DNA of 64,000 nucleotides from an uncultured Oxalobacteraceae bacterium (GTDB lineage: Bacteria; Pseudomonadota; Gammaproteobacteria; Burkholderiales; Burkholderiaceae): positions 1-64,000 of the forward strand of contig CAMLIL010000003.1 in the NCBI GenBank assembly GCA_946480015.1, written 5' to 3'. This document shows, in pieces, positions 43,655-52,285 of the stretch. The position numbers and the translations under genes were made by a program. Within the stretch, counting starts at the first letter, position 1; each line of letters opens with the position of its first letter. A model generated the notes under the pieces. It had not been told where the DNA came from. It searched no databases and was given only the letters and a program-made list of their open reading frames with translations.

Positions 43655-45484
43655 TTGAACGCAGACCAGAACGCCGCCGCCGACAAACCGGTTCCCCCAC
43701 CCGCCAGGCCAAAAGCGCCGCGCACGCTCGACCTGCAAGCGATCTTCTCGTGGCTGCTGGCCGATGGCATCGTCGAGAAAGATAACGTCAAGGCCCAGTA
43801 CGCACAGGCCCAGGCCATCCTCAAGAACGCGGTCGGCTCCATGCACCCGCTGTCGGCCGTGGCGCAATGCAAGCTGATCTCGGCCCTGCCGCCGCACCGC
43901 CTGATGACCCTGGACCTGCTGTCCGAATGGGCAGCGGCCAAGGTCGGGCTGAGCTTCATCCGCATCGACCCGCTCAAGATCGACTTCACCAAAGTGGCCG
44001 ACGTCATGTCCGCCAGCTACGCCGCGCGCTTCAATATTTTGCCGGTGGAACTGACCGGCTCGACCCTGGTGGTGGCCACCGCCGAACCGTTCAACATCGA
44101 ATGGGAAAGCGAGATCGCCAAGATCTCGCGCCGCAAGGTTCAGCTGGTGTTCGCCAACCCGCTCGACATCGCCCAATACATTTCGCAGTTCTTCAGCCTG
44201 GCCAAGTCCATCAAGGACGCCAATAAATCGAACGCCCAGGACCTGGCGCTGCGCAACAACTTCGAACAGTTGGTCGAGCTGGGCAAGTCCAACAAGCAGG
44301 TCGACGCCAACGATCAGCACGTCGTCAACATCGTCGACTGGCTATGGCAATACGCCTTCGAACAGCGCGCATCCGACATCCACCTCGAACCCAAGCGCGA
44401 GATCGCCGTGATCCGTTTCCGCATCGATGGCGTGCTGCATCAGGTGTATCAGGTGCCCGCAGTGGTGATGATCGCCATGACGGCGCGCATCAAACTGCTG
44501 GGGCGGATGGACGTGATCGAAAAACGCCGCCCGCAGGATGGGCGCATCAAGACCCGCACCAATGGCGGCCAGGAAGTCGAACTGCGCCTGTCGACATTGC
44601 CGACCGCGTTCGGGGAAAAACTGGTGATGCGGATTTTCGATCCGGACGTGGTCGTCAAGACCTTGCCGGAACTGGGCTTTCCACCGGACGACGCGGCCCG
44701 CTGGGACTACCTGACCAACCGCCCGCACGGCATCATCCTCGTGACCGGGCCGACCGGCTCGGGCAAGACCACCACCTTGTACACCACGCTCAAGGCGCTG
44801 GCCACCTCGGAAGTGAACGTGTGCACGGTGGAAGACCCGATCGAAATGGTCGAAGCCTCCTTCAACCAGATGCAGGTGCAGCCCGGCATCGACCTGTCCT
44901 TCGCCGACGGCGTGCGCGCGCTGATGCGGCAAGATCCGGACATCATCATGGTCGGCGAGGTGCGCGACCTGGGCACGGCCGAAATGGCGATCCAGGCGGC
45001 GCTGACCGGCCACCTGGTGCTGTCGACCCTGCACACCAACGACGCGCCCTCGGCCGTGATGCGCCTGCTGGAACTGGGCGTGCCGTACTACCTGCTCGAA
45101 GCGACGCTGATCGGCATCATGGCGCAGCGCCTGGTGCGTACCTTGTGCGCGCATTGTAAGGCGCCGGACGGGGCCATCAGCGACGAAGTGTGGCACAGCA
45201 TCGGCGGCGCCTGGAAGATCCCCAAACCGGCCACGGTGTACCGGCCGATCGGCTGCCCGGAATGCCGCCAGACCGGCTACCGTGGCCGCACCGGCATCTA
45301 CGAGTTGCTGACCGTGACGGAAGGCTTTACCCGCCTGATCGCCGAGGAAACCGACCTTGTCGCCCTGCGCCAGCAGAGCATCGCCGACGGCATGAAGCCG
45401 CTGCGCATCGCCGGCGCGCACAAGATCATCGAGGGCGTGACGACGGCGGAGGAAGTGCTGAAAGTGACCGCCGCGCTGGTGTGA
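43655..45484 (+). CDS. GspE/PilB-type secretion or pilus ATPase
   Basis: A 609-residue ATPase of the type II secretion/type IV pilus assembly class. An N-terminal GspE/MshE-type domain (about 90-190) precedes the ATPase: Walker A GPTGSGKTTTLY, Asp box TVEDPIE, Walker B DPDIIMVGEVRD and His box HLVLSTLHTNDA. The Cys4 zinc motif (CAHC...CPEC) near 500-540 fits PilB/GspE. The start is a TTG after GGAGAACCGC. No other pilus or secretion genes are adjacent, so the machine it drives is not known here. Confidence 0.9.
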   Translation: MNADQNAAADKPVPPPARPKAPRTLDLQAIFSWLLADGIVEKDNVKAQYAQAQAILKNAVGSMHPLSAVAQCKLISALPPHRLMTLDLLSEWAAAKVGLSFIRIDPLKIDFTKVADVMSASYAARFNILPVELTGSTLVVATAEPFNIEWESEIAKISRRKVQLVFANPLDIAQYISQFFSLAKSIKDANKSNAQDLALRNNFEQLVELGKSNKQVDANDQHVVNIVDWLWQYAFEQRASDIHLEPKREIAVIRFRIDGVLHQVYQVPAVVMIAMTARIKLLGRMDVIEKRRPQDGRIKTRTNGGQEVELRLSTLPTAFGEKLVMRIFDPDVVVKTLPELGFPPDDAARWDYLTNRPHGIILVTGPTGSGKTTTLYTTLKALATSEVNVCTVEDPIEMVEASFNQMQVQPGIDLSFADGVRALMRQDPDIIMVGEVRDLGTAEMAIQAALTGHLVLSTLHTNDAPSAVMRLLELGVPYYLLEATLIGIMAQRLVRTLCAHCKAPDGAISDEVWHSIGGAWKIPKPATVYRPIGCPECRQTGYRGRTGIYELLTVTEGFTRLIAEETDLVALRQQSIADGMKPLRIAGAHKIIEGVTTAEEVLKVTAALV

Positions 45485-45493
45485 CGCGGCACG

Positions 45494-45525
45494 GATGAAA
45501 AATCTGCCTGATGAAAAATCTGCCT
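45494..45525. repeat. 16-bp tandem duplication before tRNA-Lys
   Basis: GATGAAAAATCTGCCT occurs twice back to back (45494-45509 and 45510-45525), just upstream of the tRNA-Lys promoter. Confidence 0.85.
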
Positions 45526-45547
45526 AGCGGAAATTGAAATCACAGGC

Positions 45548-45553
45548 TATAAT
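45548..45553 (+). promoter_or_regulatory. tRNA-Lys -10 box
   Basis: A perfect TATAAT lies 12 bp before the tRNA. A TTGAAA at 45534 is too close to be its -35; no good -35 is seen at normal spacing. Confidence 0.6.
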
Positions 45554-45565
45554 GCTGCCTCTTTC

Positions 45566-45641
45566 GGGTCGTTAGCTCAGCTGGTAGAGCAGCGGACTTT
45601 TAATCCGTTGGTCGCAGGTTCGAATCCCGCACGGCCTACCA
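45566..45641 (+). tRNA. tRNA-Lys (TTT)
   Basis: A 76-nt cloverleaf with encoded CCA: GGGTCGTTAGCTCAGCTGG (acceptor and D arm), anticodon loop CTTTTAA with anticodon TTT, and a GGTTCGAATCC T-arm. The acceptor stem pairs with two G:T wobbles (1-72 and 4-69). Confidence 0.96.
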
Positions 45642-45657
45642 CGAATGCGTAGTAATC

Positions 45658-45693
45658 AAAAAAGCCCACGAATTTCGGTTCGTGGGCTTTTTT
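45658..45693. terminator. tRNA-Lys terminator
   Basis: AAGCCCACGAA pairs with TTCGTGGGCTT around a 4-base loop with A- and T-runs on either side. Confidence 0.9.
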
Positions 45694-46111
45694 GTTTCTG
45701 GTCGCTCGCTGGTCGCTTCGATCAAAATGAATGAATGAATGAATGAATGAATGAATGAATGAGTGAGCGCCGCCGAAGACAGGTGCTATTAAGCTCGATC
45801 GACGCCGCAACGGCCGCCTGTGCAAGGCAGCGCCCGGGCTGGACCTGCAACGGCAAAAAGTTAGCCATCTCAGCAGATCAAGCGGCCGGCCTGGCACGAT
45901 CGGCATAGGCGCCAGCCATGCGAGCTTCCCCCTTCCAGCACGGCCGTGGTTTTGTTCTGGTCGTCCCGAAACGGCCGGTCCCGGCAGCTCACCGTCTGGA
46001 TCAGAAAATACGCCGGAGCATCTTCAGTAGGTCCTTAGTAACAAAAAGTGTCAAATTGAACTAACCATGTCTATTTGCCTACCAACAGTCTGTACATTCC
46101 ATTGGTAGATC
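45694..46111. other. non-coding region with tetranucleotide repeat
   Basis: No gene is supported here. The ATGA microsatellite occupies 45727-45762. The rest, including the AT-rich 46030-46111 stretch before the GT-B protein gene, probably carries that gene's promoter, but no clear -35/-10 pair stands out. Confidence 0.5.
45727..45762. repeat. ATGA microsatellite (9 copies)
   Basis: Nine perfect copies of ATGA in a row, followed by GTGA. It lies between tRNA-Lys and the GT-B protein gene. Such tracts vary in copy number by slipped-strand mispairing. Confidence 0.95.
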
Positions 46112-48088
46112 ATGACACGCATACAAAATCAGTCCGCCCCACCATCCTTCCAGCAGCCTGTCGTGCCGCCGGCCATCAACAAGTCGACTGATGCAGGTAC
46201 CTCAAATGCCAGAACCGCAGCGGCGCCGCCGTTACAATCCCGGCAGCGACCGGCGGGTCCTTCCAGCTCAAGGCCGCAAAGCGCCGCGCTGGCGAAATTG
46301 CGTATGTTGGGCGGGACAGCTTCGACAGCCGAATCCGGAGCACCAGAAGTGTTTTCAGCGCAGGAAAAGGAACAGTTCGCGCGCGCGCCCAAAGTCAGGG
46401 TCCTGGCCTATTCCTCCACCGGCGGCGGCCATACCGCCCGCTCTCTCGATCCCATGGTAGCCGCAGTCGACAAAGGCGTCATCGGGCCGCATGAGCTGGT
46501 TTGTATCGCGCTTCCGGAGCAGTGGCCACACGACAAGGGTGCGGCAGAAAAGACGCTCAAGAAATATCTAAAAATCTTCGCGGACAAGGGTATCGACGTG
46601 GTCGTTGCACAGGGAGACAAGACGATCACCGGCCTGTACACGAAAACCGGTTCATCGGACAACCCAGCCATCTTGGAAAACTTCGTCCATAAGCCCAAGC
46701 GCGGTACGCCCACGCCGACGGTCAACACCATCTTGCATGGACCTGCCACGGGCTTTTCCGCCAACGAGATCATGAAGCAAATGGTTCAGGCTGGAGGCGA
46801 TCCGAACAAGTTCCACGTCTTGAGCGATATGGGCGTTTACACCGTCAAGGGCGCGCTCGCGGCCGGGATACCGGCAAAGCAGATCATCGAAATGGGAAAC
46901 CACGCCACCCTCCTGGACGTCGATCATGGCGGCAAGCACCCGGCTTACCTCTCCAAAGCCATCGCCGAAGCAATGCCAGGAAAAATCGGCGTGATCGAAT
47001 ACCACGGAAGCGTCAACCCGCTCGGCGCGATGCGCCAAACCCTCACGCAACTTTCCGTTACGCCGGAGACACCGGTGCGCGCAGTACGCGAGAAGGCGGT
47101 CGCGTATCTGATGGCGCATGCGAAACGCAACAGTCTGGACCCGGCTGCAACGACGACGGCAGGCATCATCGTGGCCGACGGCAAGCAAGCGCGCGACCTT
47201 GATGGAGCGTTCTATCTGTATGTGAACGAATACACGCAGAGCGTCGGCGCACGGATCAAGCAACAGATCCGGGACCAAAACCCGGCTTTTGAGAACACGC
47301 TCTTCGTGGTGTGCGGCGCCGGCGCGCTCAACAGTGGCGCGAGCGGCAACCCCCTGCACATGATGTACGCCGCCAACGCCGACGGCGCCATGAATGCGGG
47401 TTATGGAACCACCAGCGAACTCCATTACCTGCTGGAAAACGGCTTCCAGGGGAAGTTGTTGCTCATGCCTGTTGACGGGCAGCATGAGCAGGAGGCAAAC
47501 GCGGTCACCATGAAAAATCTGTTAGGTGACAAGATCGAGGTCGCCAGCGATGGCGCATCGCTGCTCGATAAACTGGACCAAATGGTGCAGAACCGCACGA
47601 AGACGGCGCAGCTGACCGGTGATGCGTCAGGTATTGTCCAATCCATCGAAAACAGCAGCACCAACACCCAACATATCGTGGATTTGATGGACGGTGGCGA
47701 GATGACGGCCAGGGAGACCCAGCTTCTGGCGCTTGGCAGCGAACTGGCGCGGTCGCCCGACACCAAGTTCATGCGGCGCCTGGCCAAAGTGATCGTGCCC
47801 GCGCTGCAAGCTGCGATCGAGGGGCGCGATGCGATCGAGATCAAGCCGACTGCAAAGCACGCCACCATGCGGCACGACATGTCGTCGCTCATTGCATCGA
47901 TGAAGAACGACGAGCAGTTCAGCAAACTGCTCGGCGGCGCCAACGTCGGCGGCAATGAAACCCAGAAGTTCCGCGCCGAGTGCTTGGCGACGCTGGAACA
48001 ACTTGCCGCGCTTGCGCCTGACCAGCGCAGGGGCCTTGCCGAGGAGCGCCGCACAGCACTGGGCGAGCGCTTCGTACTGGGGTACTGA
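46112..48088 (+). CDS. GT-B fold glycosyltransferase-like protein with disordered N-terminus
   Basis: A 658-residue protein. Residues 1-90 are Pro/Ser/Ala/Gln-rich and look disordered. A GT-B core follows. Its first domain opens with VRVLAYSSTGGGHTARS (GGGH at 104-107), the acceptor-side loop typical of MGDG synthase/GT28 enzymes. The second carries LFVVCGAGAL (397-406), the donor-binding GYGTTSELHYLLENG (430-444) with its Glu, and VDGQHEQEANA (454-464). The C-terminal 170 residues are helical and unmatched. No signal peptide is seen. The N-terminal style recalls secreted effectors, but no secretion genes lie nearby. The substrate is unknown. Confidence 0.62.
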   Translation: MTRIQNQSAPPSFQQPVVPPAINKSTDAGTSNARTAAAPPLQSRQRPAGPSSSRPQSAALAKLRMLGGTASTAESGAPEVFSAQEKEQFARAPKVRVLAYSSTGGGHTARSLDPMVAAVDKGVIGPHELVCIALPEQWPHDKGAAEKTLKKYLKIFADKGIDVVVAQGDKTITGLYTKTGSSDNPAILENFVHKPKRGTPTPTVNTILHGPATGFSANEIMKQMVQAGGDPNKFHVLSDMGVYTVKGALAAGIPAKQIIEMGNHATLLDVDHGGKHPAYLSKAIAEAMPGKIGVIEYHGSVNPLGAMRQTLTQLSVTPETPVRAVREKAVAYLMAHAKRNSLDPAATTTAGIIVADGKQARDLDGAFYLYVNEYTQSVGARIKQQIRDQNPAFENTLFVVCGAGALNSGASGNPLHMMYAANADGAMNAGYGTTSELHYLLENGFQGKLLLMPVDGQHEQEANAVTMKNLLGDKIEVASDGASLLDKLDQMVQNRTKTAQLTGDASGIVQSIENSSTNTQHIVDLMDGGEMTARETQLLALGSELARSPDTKFMRRLAKVIVPALQAAIEGRDAIEIKPTAKHATMRHDMSSLIASMKNDEQFSKLLGGANVGGNETQKFRAECLATLEQLAALAPDQRRGLAEERRTALGERFVLGY

Positions 48089-48199
48089 CCCCGCGTTGGA
48101 CGGCCGTGGCGTTTTCAGGGGCGGGACCGGTGTCCGTGCGCCGCGGCGCGCGCACCGGCGCCGGTTCAATGGCGTGCCGCCCGGCGCCGTGCTTTGCAT

Positions 48200-48214
48200 C
48201 GTTCCAATGCATCG
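48200..48214. promoter_or_regulatory. operator-like copy upstream of the LacI gene
   Basis: CGTTCCAATGCATCG is the exact reverse complement of 61915-61929, which includes half of the operon palindrome. It lies 48 bp before the LacI start and just ahead of a TATGAT -10 (48224-48229), where a bound repressor would block its own promoter. Confidence 0.65.
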
Positions 48215-48261
48215 AAAGTCTGGTATGATTTGCCCGGCGTTATCTTCTGAACAATCGGCCC

Positions 48262-49305
48262 ATGCCACGCTCCGCCACTCCCAAGTCCAAACCGACAATC
48301 ATCGATATCGCGCGCGTTGCCGAGCTCTCAAAATCGACGGTGGCGATGGCGCTCAAGCATAGTCCACTGATCAAACCGGAGACTGCCGCCAAGGTATGGA
48401 AGGCCGCCCGGGAGCTCGGTTACGTCTACAATCGCAGCGCGGCCAGCCTGCGTCAAAAGACCAGCAATATTGTGGGCATGCTGATCCATGACATGGACAA
48501 TCCGTTTTTCGTGGAGATGCTCGTCGGCGCCGAACGGGTCCTGCTCGAAGCCGGTTATCTGACACTGATGGCGCACACCTCCGAGCGTCTCGATATCCAG
48601 AACAAAGTACTGAACTCGATGCGCGAGCACAATGCCGCCGGCATCATCCTGTGTCCTGCCGCCGGTACGCCGCCCACCTTGCCTGCCGAACTCAAAGCCT
48701 GGTCGATTCCGCTGGTCACGGTCATGCGCTCGCTGGGTCACGATGAGGGCGACTTCGTGGGCTGCGACAATGTCGCCGGCATGCATAGCGCGACCCGGCA
48801 CCTGATCGATCTTGGCCATCGCCACATCGCCTTTGTCGGCCGCAGGCTCGGCACGATCGTATCGGCGCAGCGGGTCCAGGGATATCTGGAGGCCATGCAT
48901 GCGGCATCGCTGCCGGTCGACAAGAACTGGATGCTGGACGTGCCGATTACGGCGAGCGGCGGGCGCCAGGCCGTCGCGCTGCTCGGTGCGGCCCATCCGC
49001 GGCCCACTGCGGTCGTGTGCTACAACGACGCCGTGGCGCTCGGTGTCCTGAGCGAACTCGATACGCTCGGAAAGCGCGCCGGGCGCGACCTCGCGGTCGT
49101 CGGCTTCGACGATATCGGCGCGGCCGCACATAGTGCGCCGCCGCTGAGCACCATCTCGGTCGGCCCATCCCATCTGGGCGAGATTGCCAGCCGCATTTTG
49201 CTGCGCCGGATAAACAGCGGCGAACCGGCAAGCCCGCCCATCCACTATCTCGCCACCCCGAAAATGGTGGTACGCGAGACCAGCGGACCGCTGCGCACAG
49301 ACTAA
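48262..49305 (+). CDS. LacI family transcriptional regulator
   Basis: A 347-residue LacI/GalR regulator. N-terminal HTH (TIIDIARVAELSKSTVAMAL) and hinge (YNRSAASLRQKTSNIVGMLI), then a periplasmic-binding-fold effector domain (NPFFVEMLVGAERVLLEAGY, TAVVCYNDAVALGVLSEL, GFDDIGAAAHSAPPLSTI). It should repress catabolic genes until a sugar-like ligand binds. Matching DNA sites before this gene and before the leftward operon make it the likely regulator of both. The UPF0303 gene follows by 10 bp. Confidence 0.92.
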   Translation: MPRSATPKSKPTIIDIARVAELSKSTVAMALKHSPLIKPETAAKVWKAARELGYVYNRSAASLRQKTSNIVGMLIHDMDNPFFVEMLVGAERVLLEAGYLTLMAHTSERLDIQNKVLNSMREHNAAGIILCPAAGTPPTLPAELKAWSIPLVTVMRSLGHDEGDFVGCDNVAGMHSATRHLIDLGHRHIAFVGRRLGTIVSAQRVQGYLEAMHAASLPVDKNWMLDVPITASGGRQAVALLGAAHPRPTAVVCYNDAVALGVLSELDTLGKRAGRDLAVVGFDDIGAAAHSAPPLSTISVGPSHLGEIASRILLRRINSGEPASPPIHYLATPKMVVRETSGPLRTD

Positions 49306-49315
49306 GGACGTAAGC

Positions 49316-49807
49316 ATGGAACTTGAACAGCACCTGCAGAAGGTGGTGCAACAGGAAGCGGCACTGGTATTTCCACACTTCGACGCATCGACCGCATGGG
49401 AGATCGGCGTCGCCCTGCGCGCGGCCGCATTGGCCGCTGGCGCCGCGGTCACAATCGACATTCGGCGCGGCGAGGAAATTCTGTTCTTCCATGCGATGCC
49501 GGGTACCGCGCCGGCGAACGCGGATTGGGCCCGGCGAAAGCGCAACGTCGTCGAGTTACTGCGGCGAAGTTCCTATGCGGTCGGCCTGGAGAACCGTCTG
49601 GCCGGCGTCGCCGTCGAGGAAACGATGGGGCTGCCGGCCCGTGATTTCGCCTCCCACGGTGGCAGCTTCCCCATCCGGGTCGTGCATGCCGGCCATGTCG
49701 GCTCCATCACTGTCTCCGGCTTGCCCCAGCGCGAAGACCATGCGCTGATCGTCGATGTGCTGGCGCGCCGGCTTGGTCACGATGCGGCATTGCTGGCCTT
49801 CGATTAA
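49316..49807 (+). CDS. UPF0303/heme-degrading-domain-like protein
   Basis: A 163-residue protein of the UPF0303 group in the Haem_degrading (PF03928-like) superfamily: TAWEIGVALRAAALAAGAAVTIDIRRG, FFHAMPGTAPANADWARRKRN and FASHGGSFPIRV. Members of the superfamily bind small cofactors or haem, but UPF0303 function is not established and such genes often sit in sugar or cofactor catabolism loci. It is co-transcribed with the LacI regulator and converges on the glycerate kinase gene. Confidence 0.8.
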   Translation: MELEQHLQKVVQQEAALVFPHFDASTAWEIGVALRAAALAAGAAVTIDIRRGEEILFFHAMPGTAPANADWARRKRNVVELLRRSSYAVGLENRLAGVAVEETMGLPARDFASHGGSFPIRVVHAGHVGSITVSGLPQREDHALIVDVLARRLGHDAALLAFD

Positions 49808-49833
49808 GTCCGGCAGCACTCCCGGCCTCCCGC

Positions 49834-51081
49834 TCAGCCAATCAGGATAGCGCGGAAATCGTTGACATTGGTATGGGTGGGGCCGGTGACGACCAGATCG
49901 CCCAAGCGCGCAAAGGCGGTGTAGGCATCGTGCCGGTCCAGATAGTGACGCAGATCGATGCCGCCGTGGCGCGCTCTGGCCTGACTGTCGGCCAGCCAGA
50001 GCGCGCCGGCATTATCCTCGCTGCCGTCGATTCCATCCGTGTCGCAGGCTATGGCATGGATCGATGGCGCGCCGCGCAAGGCCAGGCCCAAGGCAAGCAG
50101 AAACTCGACGTTACGGCCGCCCTTCCCCGGTTCGGCGGCGCCGAATGTCACCTTGGTTTCGCCGCCTGACAGCAGCACCGCCGGCCGCGCCAGCGGCTCG
50201 CCCGAGCGCATTGCCGACAAGGCGATGCCGGCGTGAACTTCGGCGACCTCGCGTGCTTCGCCCTCGATGCAATCGCTCAGAATCAGCGGCGTGTAACCCA
50301 ATTGCCGGGCACGCGCGGCTGCGGCCTGCAGGCTCTGCATCGGGGTGGCAATGAGTTCGGTGCGGCAGTGGGAATAGTCGTGCTGCAGCATGCTGGCCGC
50401 GCGCAATGCCCGGCTCACATGGGCCGGCGGTCGCACGCCCAGGCGCTCGATCATGGCCATGATCGGCTCGTCATCGAGCGATGGCGGCACCGTCGGCCCG
50501 GAGGCGACCAAGGCTGGATCGTCACCCGGCACATCCGAGATTGCCAGCGTCACCACCTGGGCCGGCCATGCCGCCGCCGCCAGCCGCCCACCCTTGATCT
50601 GCGAGAGCGCCTGCCGGATACGATTGAGTTCGCGAATCGTCGCGCCGGCCTGAAACAGGTCACGCGTCAATTGCTGCTTGTCGGCCAGGCTGATGCCGGG
50701 TACGGGTTCCACCAGCAATGCCGAACCGCCGCCGGACATTAAACTGATCACCAGATCATCGGCAGTCAGGCCAGCGAGCTGGCGCCGGATCGCGCGCGCC
50801 GCGGCAATCCCGTTTTCATCCGGATACGGGTGGGCCGCTTCCAACACGCGGATATGGCGGCATGGCACCGCATGCCCATAACGCGTGACGACCACCCCTT
50901 CCAGCGGGCCGGTCCACAAGGCTTAGAGTTGTGCCGCCATTTGCGCGGCGGCCTTGCCGGCACCGATCACCACCGTCCTGCCGCGCGGCAGTGGCGGAAG
51001 CACGTCCGCCATGCGGTGCGACACTTGTGCCGCGGCGACGGCCGATTGAAACAGATCAAGCAAAATTGTGCGAGGCGTCAT
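49834..51081 (-). pseudogene. glycerate 2-kinase (MOFRL/TtuD type), split by in-frame stop
   Basis: The frame from ATG 51081 reads TPRTILLDLFQSAVAAAQ and VVIGAGKAAAQMAAQL, then hits TAA at 50923-50925. It continues in the same frame with LWTGPLEGVVVTRYGH and the rest of a full MOFRL glycerate kinase (LMSGGGSALLV, ISDVPGDDPALVASGPT, LSGGETKVT, DTDGIDGSEDNAGA). The enzyme phosphorylates glycerate at C2 and usually ends sugar-acid catabolism. The TAA replaces one codon in a conserved linker; restart at TTG 50919 would lose the first domain's glycine loop. It ends the catabolic operon. Confidence 0.85.
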
Positions 51082-52273
51082 GATGTTTTCGAAAAAATAA
51101 TCGAAAGGTTCCGATTCCGGCATGGACCTTCAAAAATTCGCGCATGCGCAATATTGCCAGCTCCGGTTGTATCAGCACGCCGGCGGCGTCGGCGAGCCGG
51201 AACACGGCGGCGTAGTGCGCCACCGAGCGCGCCGACTGCAGCCCTGCCAGCATCGAGAAATGCTCCTGGTGGCCGTTCAGCCAGGCCAGGAACACGACAC
51301 CGGCCTTGTAATGGCGGGTCGGCGCCCGGAAAATCTCGCGCGACAGTGCCACGGTCGGCGTCATCAGGGCGTGATAGCTGGCGCCATCGCCGCTGGCCAA
51401 CGCGTGGAGCGCGCGTGCGGCGACCGGCGCAATCGGATCGAAGATGCCCAGCAGCGCATGCGAATGGTGCACGCCGTCGCCGGCAATCAGTTCCCCGTAA
51501 TTGAAGTCGTCGCCGGTGTACATCCTCACCCCTTCAGGCAGGCGCTCGCGCACTGCGCTCTCCCAGCGGGTGTCCAGCAAGGAAATCTTGATGCCCTCGA
51601 TCTTGCTCCGATGGCGCCGGATGATTTCCAGCACCGTCTGCATGGCGGCCGGCACATCGCGCGCGCCCCAGTAACCGGCCAGCGCCGGATCGAACATCGC
51701 TCCCAGCCAATGCAGCACAACCGGCCCGCGTACCTCGCCCAGGATGCGGTCATAGACGTGCAGGTAATCATCGGCATTGCGTGCCAGCGTGCACAGCGCA
51801 CGGCTGGCCATCATGATGGCCCTGCCGCCTTCGCTTTCCACCGCTTCGAACTGCTCCCGATAGGCCGCGATGACGTCGTCGAGCGTGCTCGCGGGGGTGA
51901 GCACCAGCTGGTCGGTGCCGGCCCCGCATGCCAGGTCGGCCCCCGGAATGCTGCGCGCATGGCGCAGGCTGCGCTTGATCAGCTCGCGCGCCACCGGCCA
52001 GTCCAGGCCCAGGCCGCGCTGCGCCGTATCCATCGCTTCGGCCACCTTGAAGCCGAGGCTCCACAGGTATTCGCGAAAGCCCAGCGTGGCCTCCCAGTCG
52101 ATCGCGGCCGAGCCATCCCAGGGATCGTGCGGCCGCATCGGATCGATGACCACATGGGCCGCGGCGTACGCGACCCTGTTGAACGGCGTCGCCGGCAGGG
52201 TCGCGGGCGGCTCCTTGTGCGTCATGTAATACGGCTCGAGCGCGCCGTCGCTGCGGGGCAAAATCAGGTTCAT
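51056..52273 (-). CDS. DUF993 family protein (aldolase-like TIM barrel)
   Basis: A 405-residue protein that I place in the DUF993 family, related to dihydrodipicolinate synthase-type TIM barrels. Supporting stretches are NRVAYAAAHVVIDP, GADLACGAGTDQL, VVLHWLGAMFDPALAGYWG, IKISLLDT with a Lys placed like the Schiff-base Lys of class I aldolases, and MYTGDDFNYGELIAGDG. It may cleave or dehydrate an oxidised sugar acid. It overlaps the glycerate kinase start by 26 bp, consistent with a shared pathway. Reaction and substrate are unknown. Confidence 0.7.
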   Translation of the reverse strand: MNLILPRSDGALEPYYMTHKEPPATLPATPFNRVAYAAAHVVIDPMRPHDPWDGSAAIDWEATLGFREYLWSLGFKVAEAMDTAQRGLGLDWPVARELIKRSLRHARSIPGADLACGAGTDQLVLTPASTLDDVIAAYREQFEAVESEGGRAIMMASRALCTLARNADDYLHVYDRILGEVRGPVVLHWLGAMFDPALAGYWGARDVPAAMQTVLEIIRRHRSKIEGIKISLLDTRWESAVRERLPEGVRMYTGDDFNYGELIAGDGVHHSHALLGIFDPIAPVAARALHALASGDGASYHALMTPTVALSREIFRAPTRHYKAGVVFLAWLNGHQEHFSMLAGLQSARSVAHYAAVFRLADAAGVLIQPELAILRMREFLKVHAGIGTFRLFFRKHHDASHNFA

Positions 52274-52285
52274 CGCAGTTCCTTG

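Noticed and set aside
45577..45906. 109-codon minus-strand frame spanning tRNA-Lys and the ATGA repeat
   Set aside because: Its N-terminal two thirds runs through non-coding sequence and the repeat (HSFI repeats), and its C-terminal part (GRAGFEPATNGLK) is the well-known false translation of a tRNA-Lys gene.
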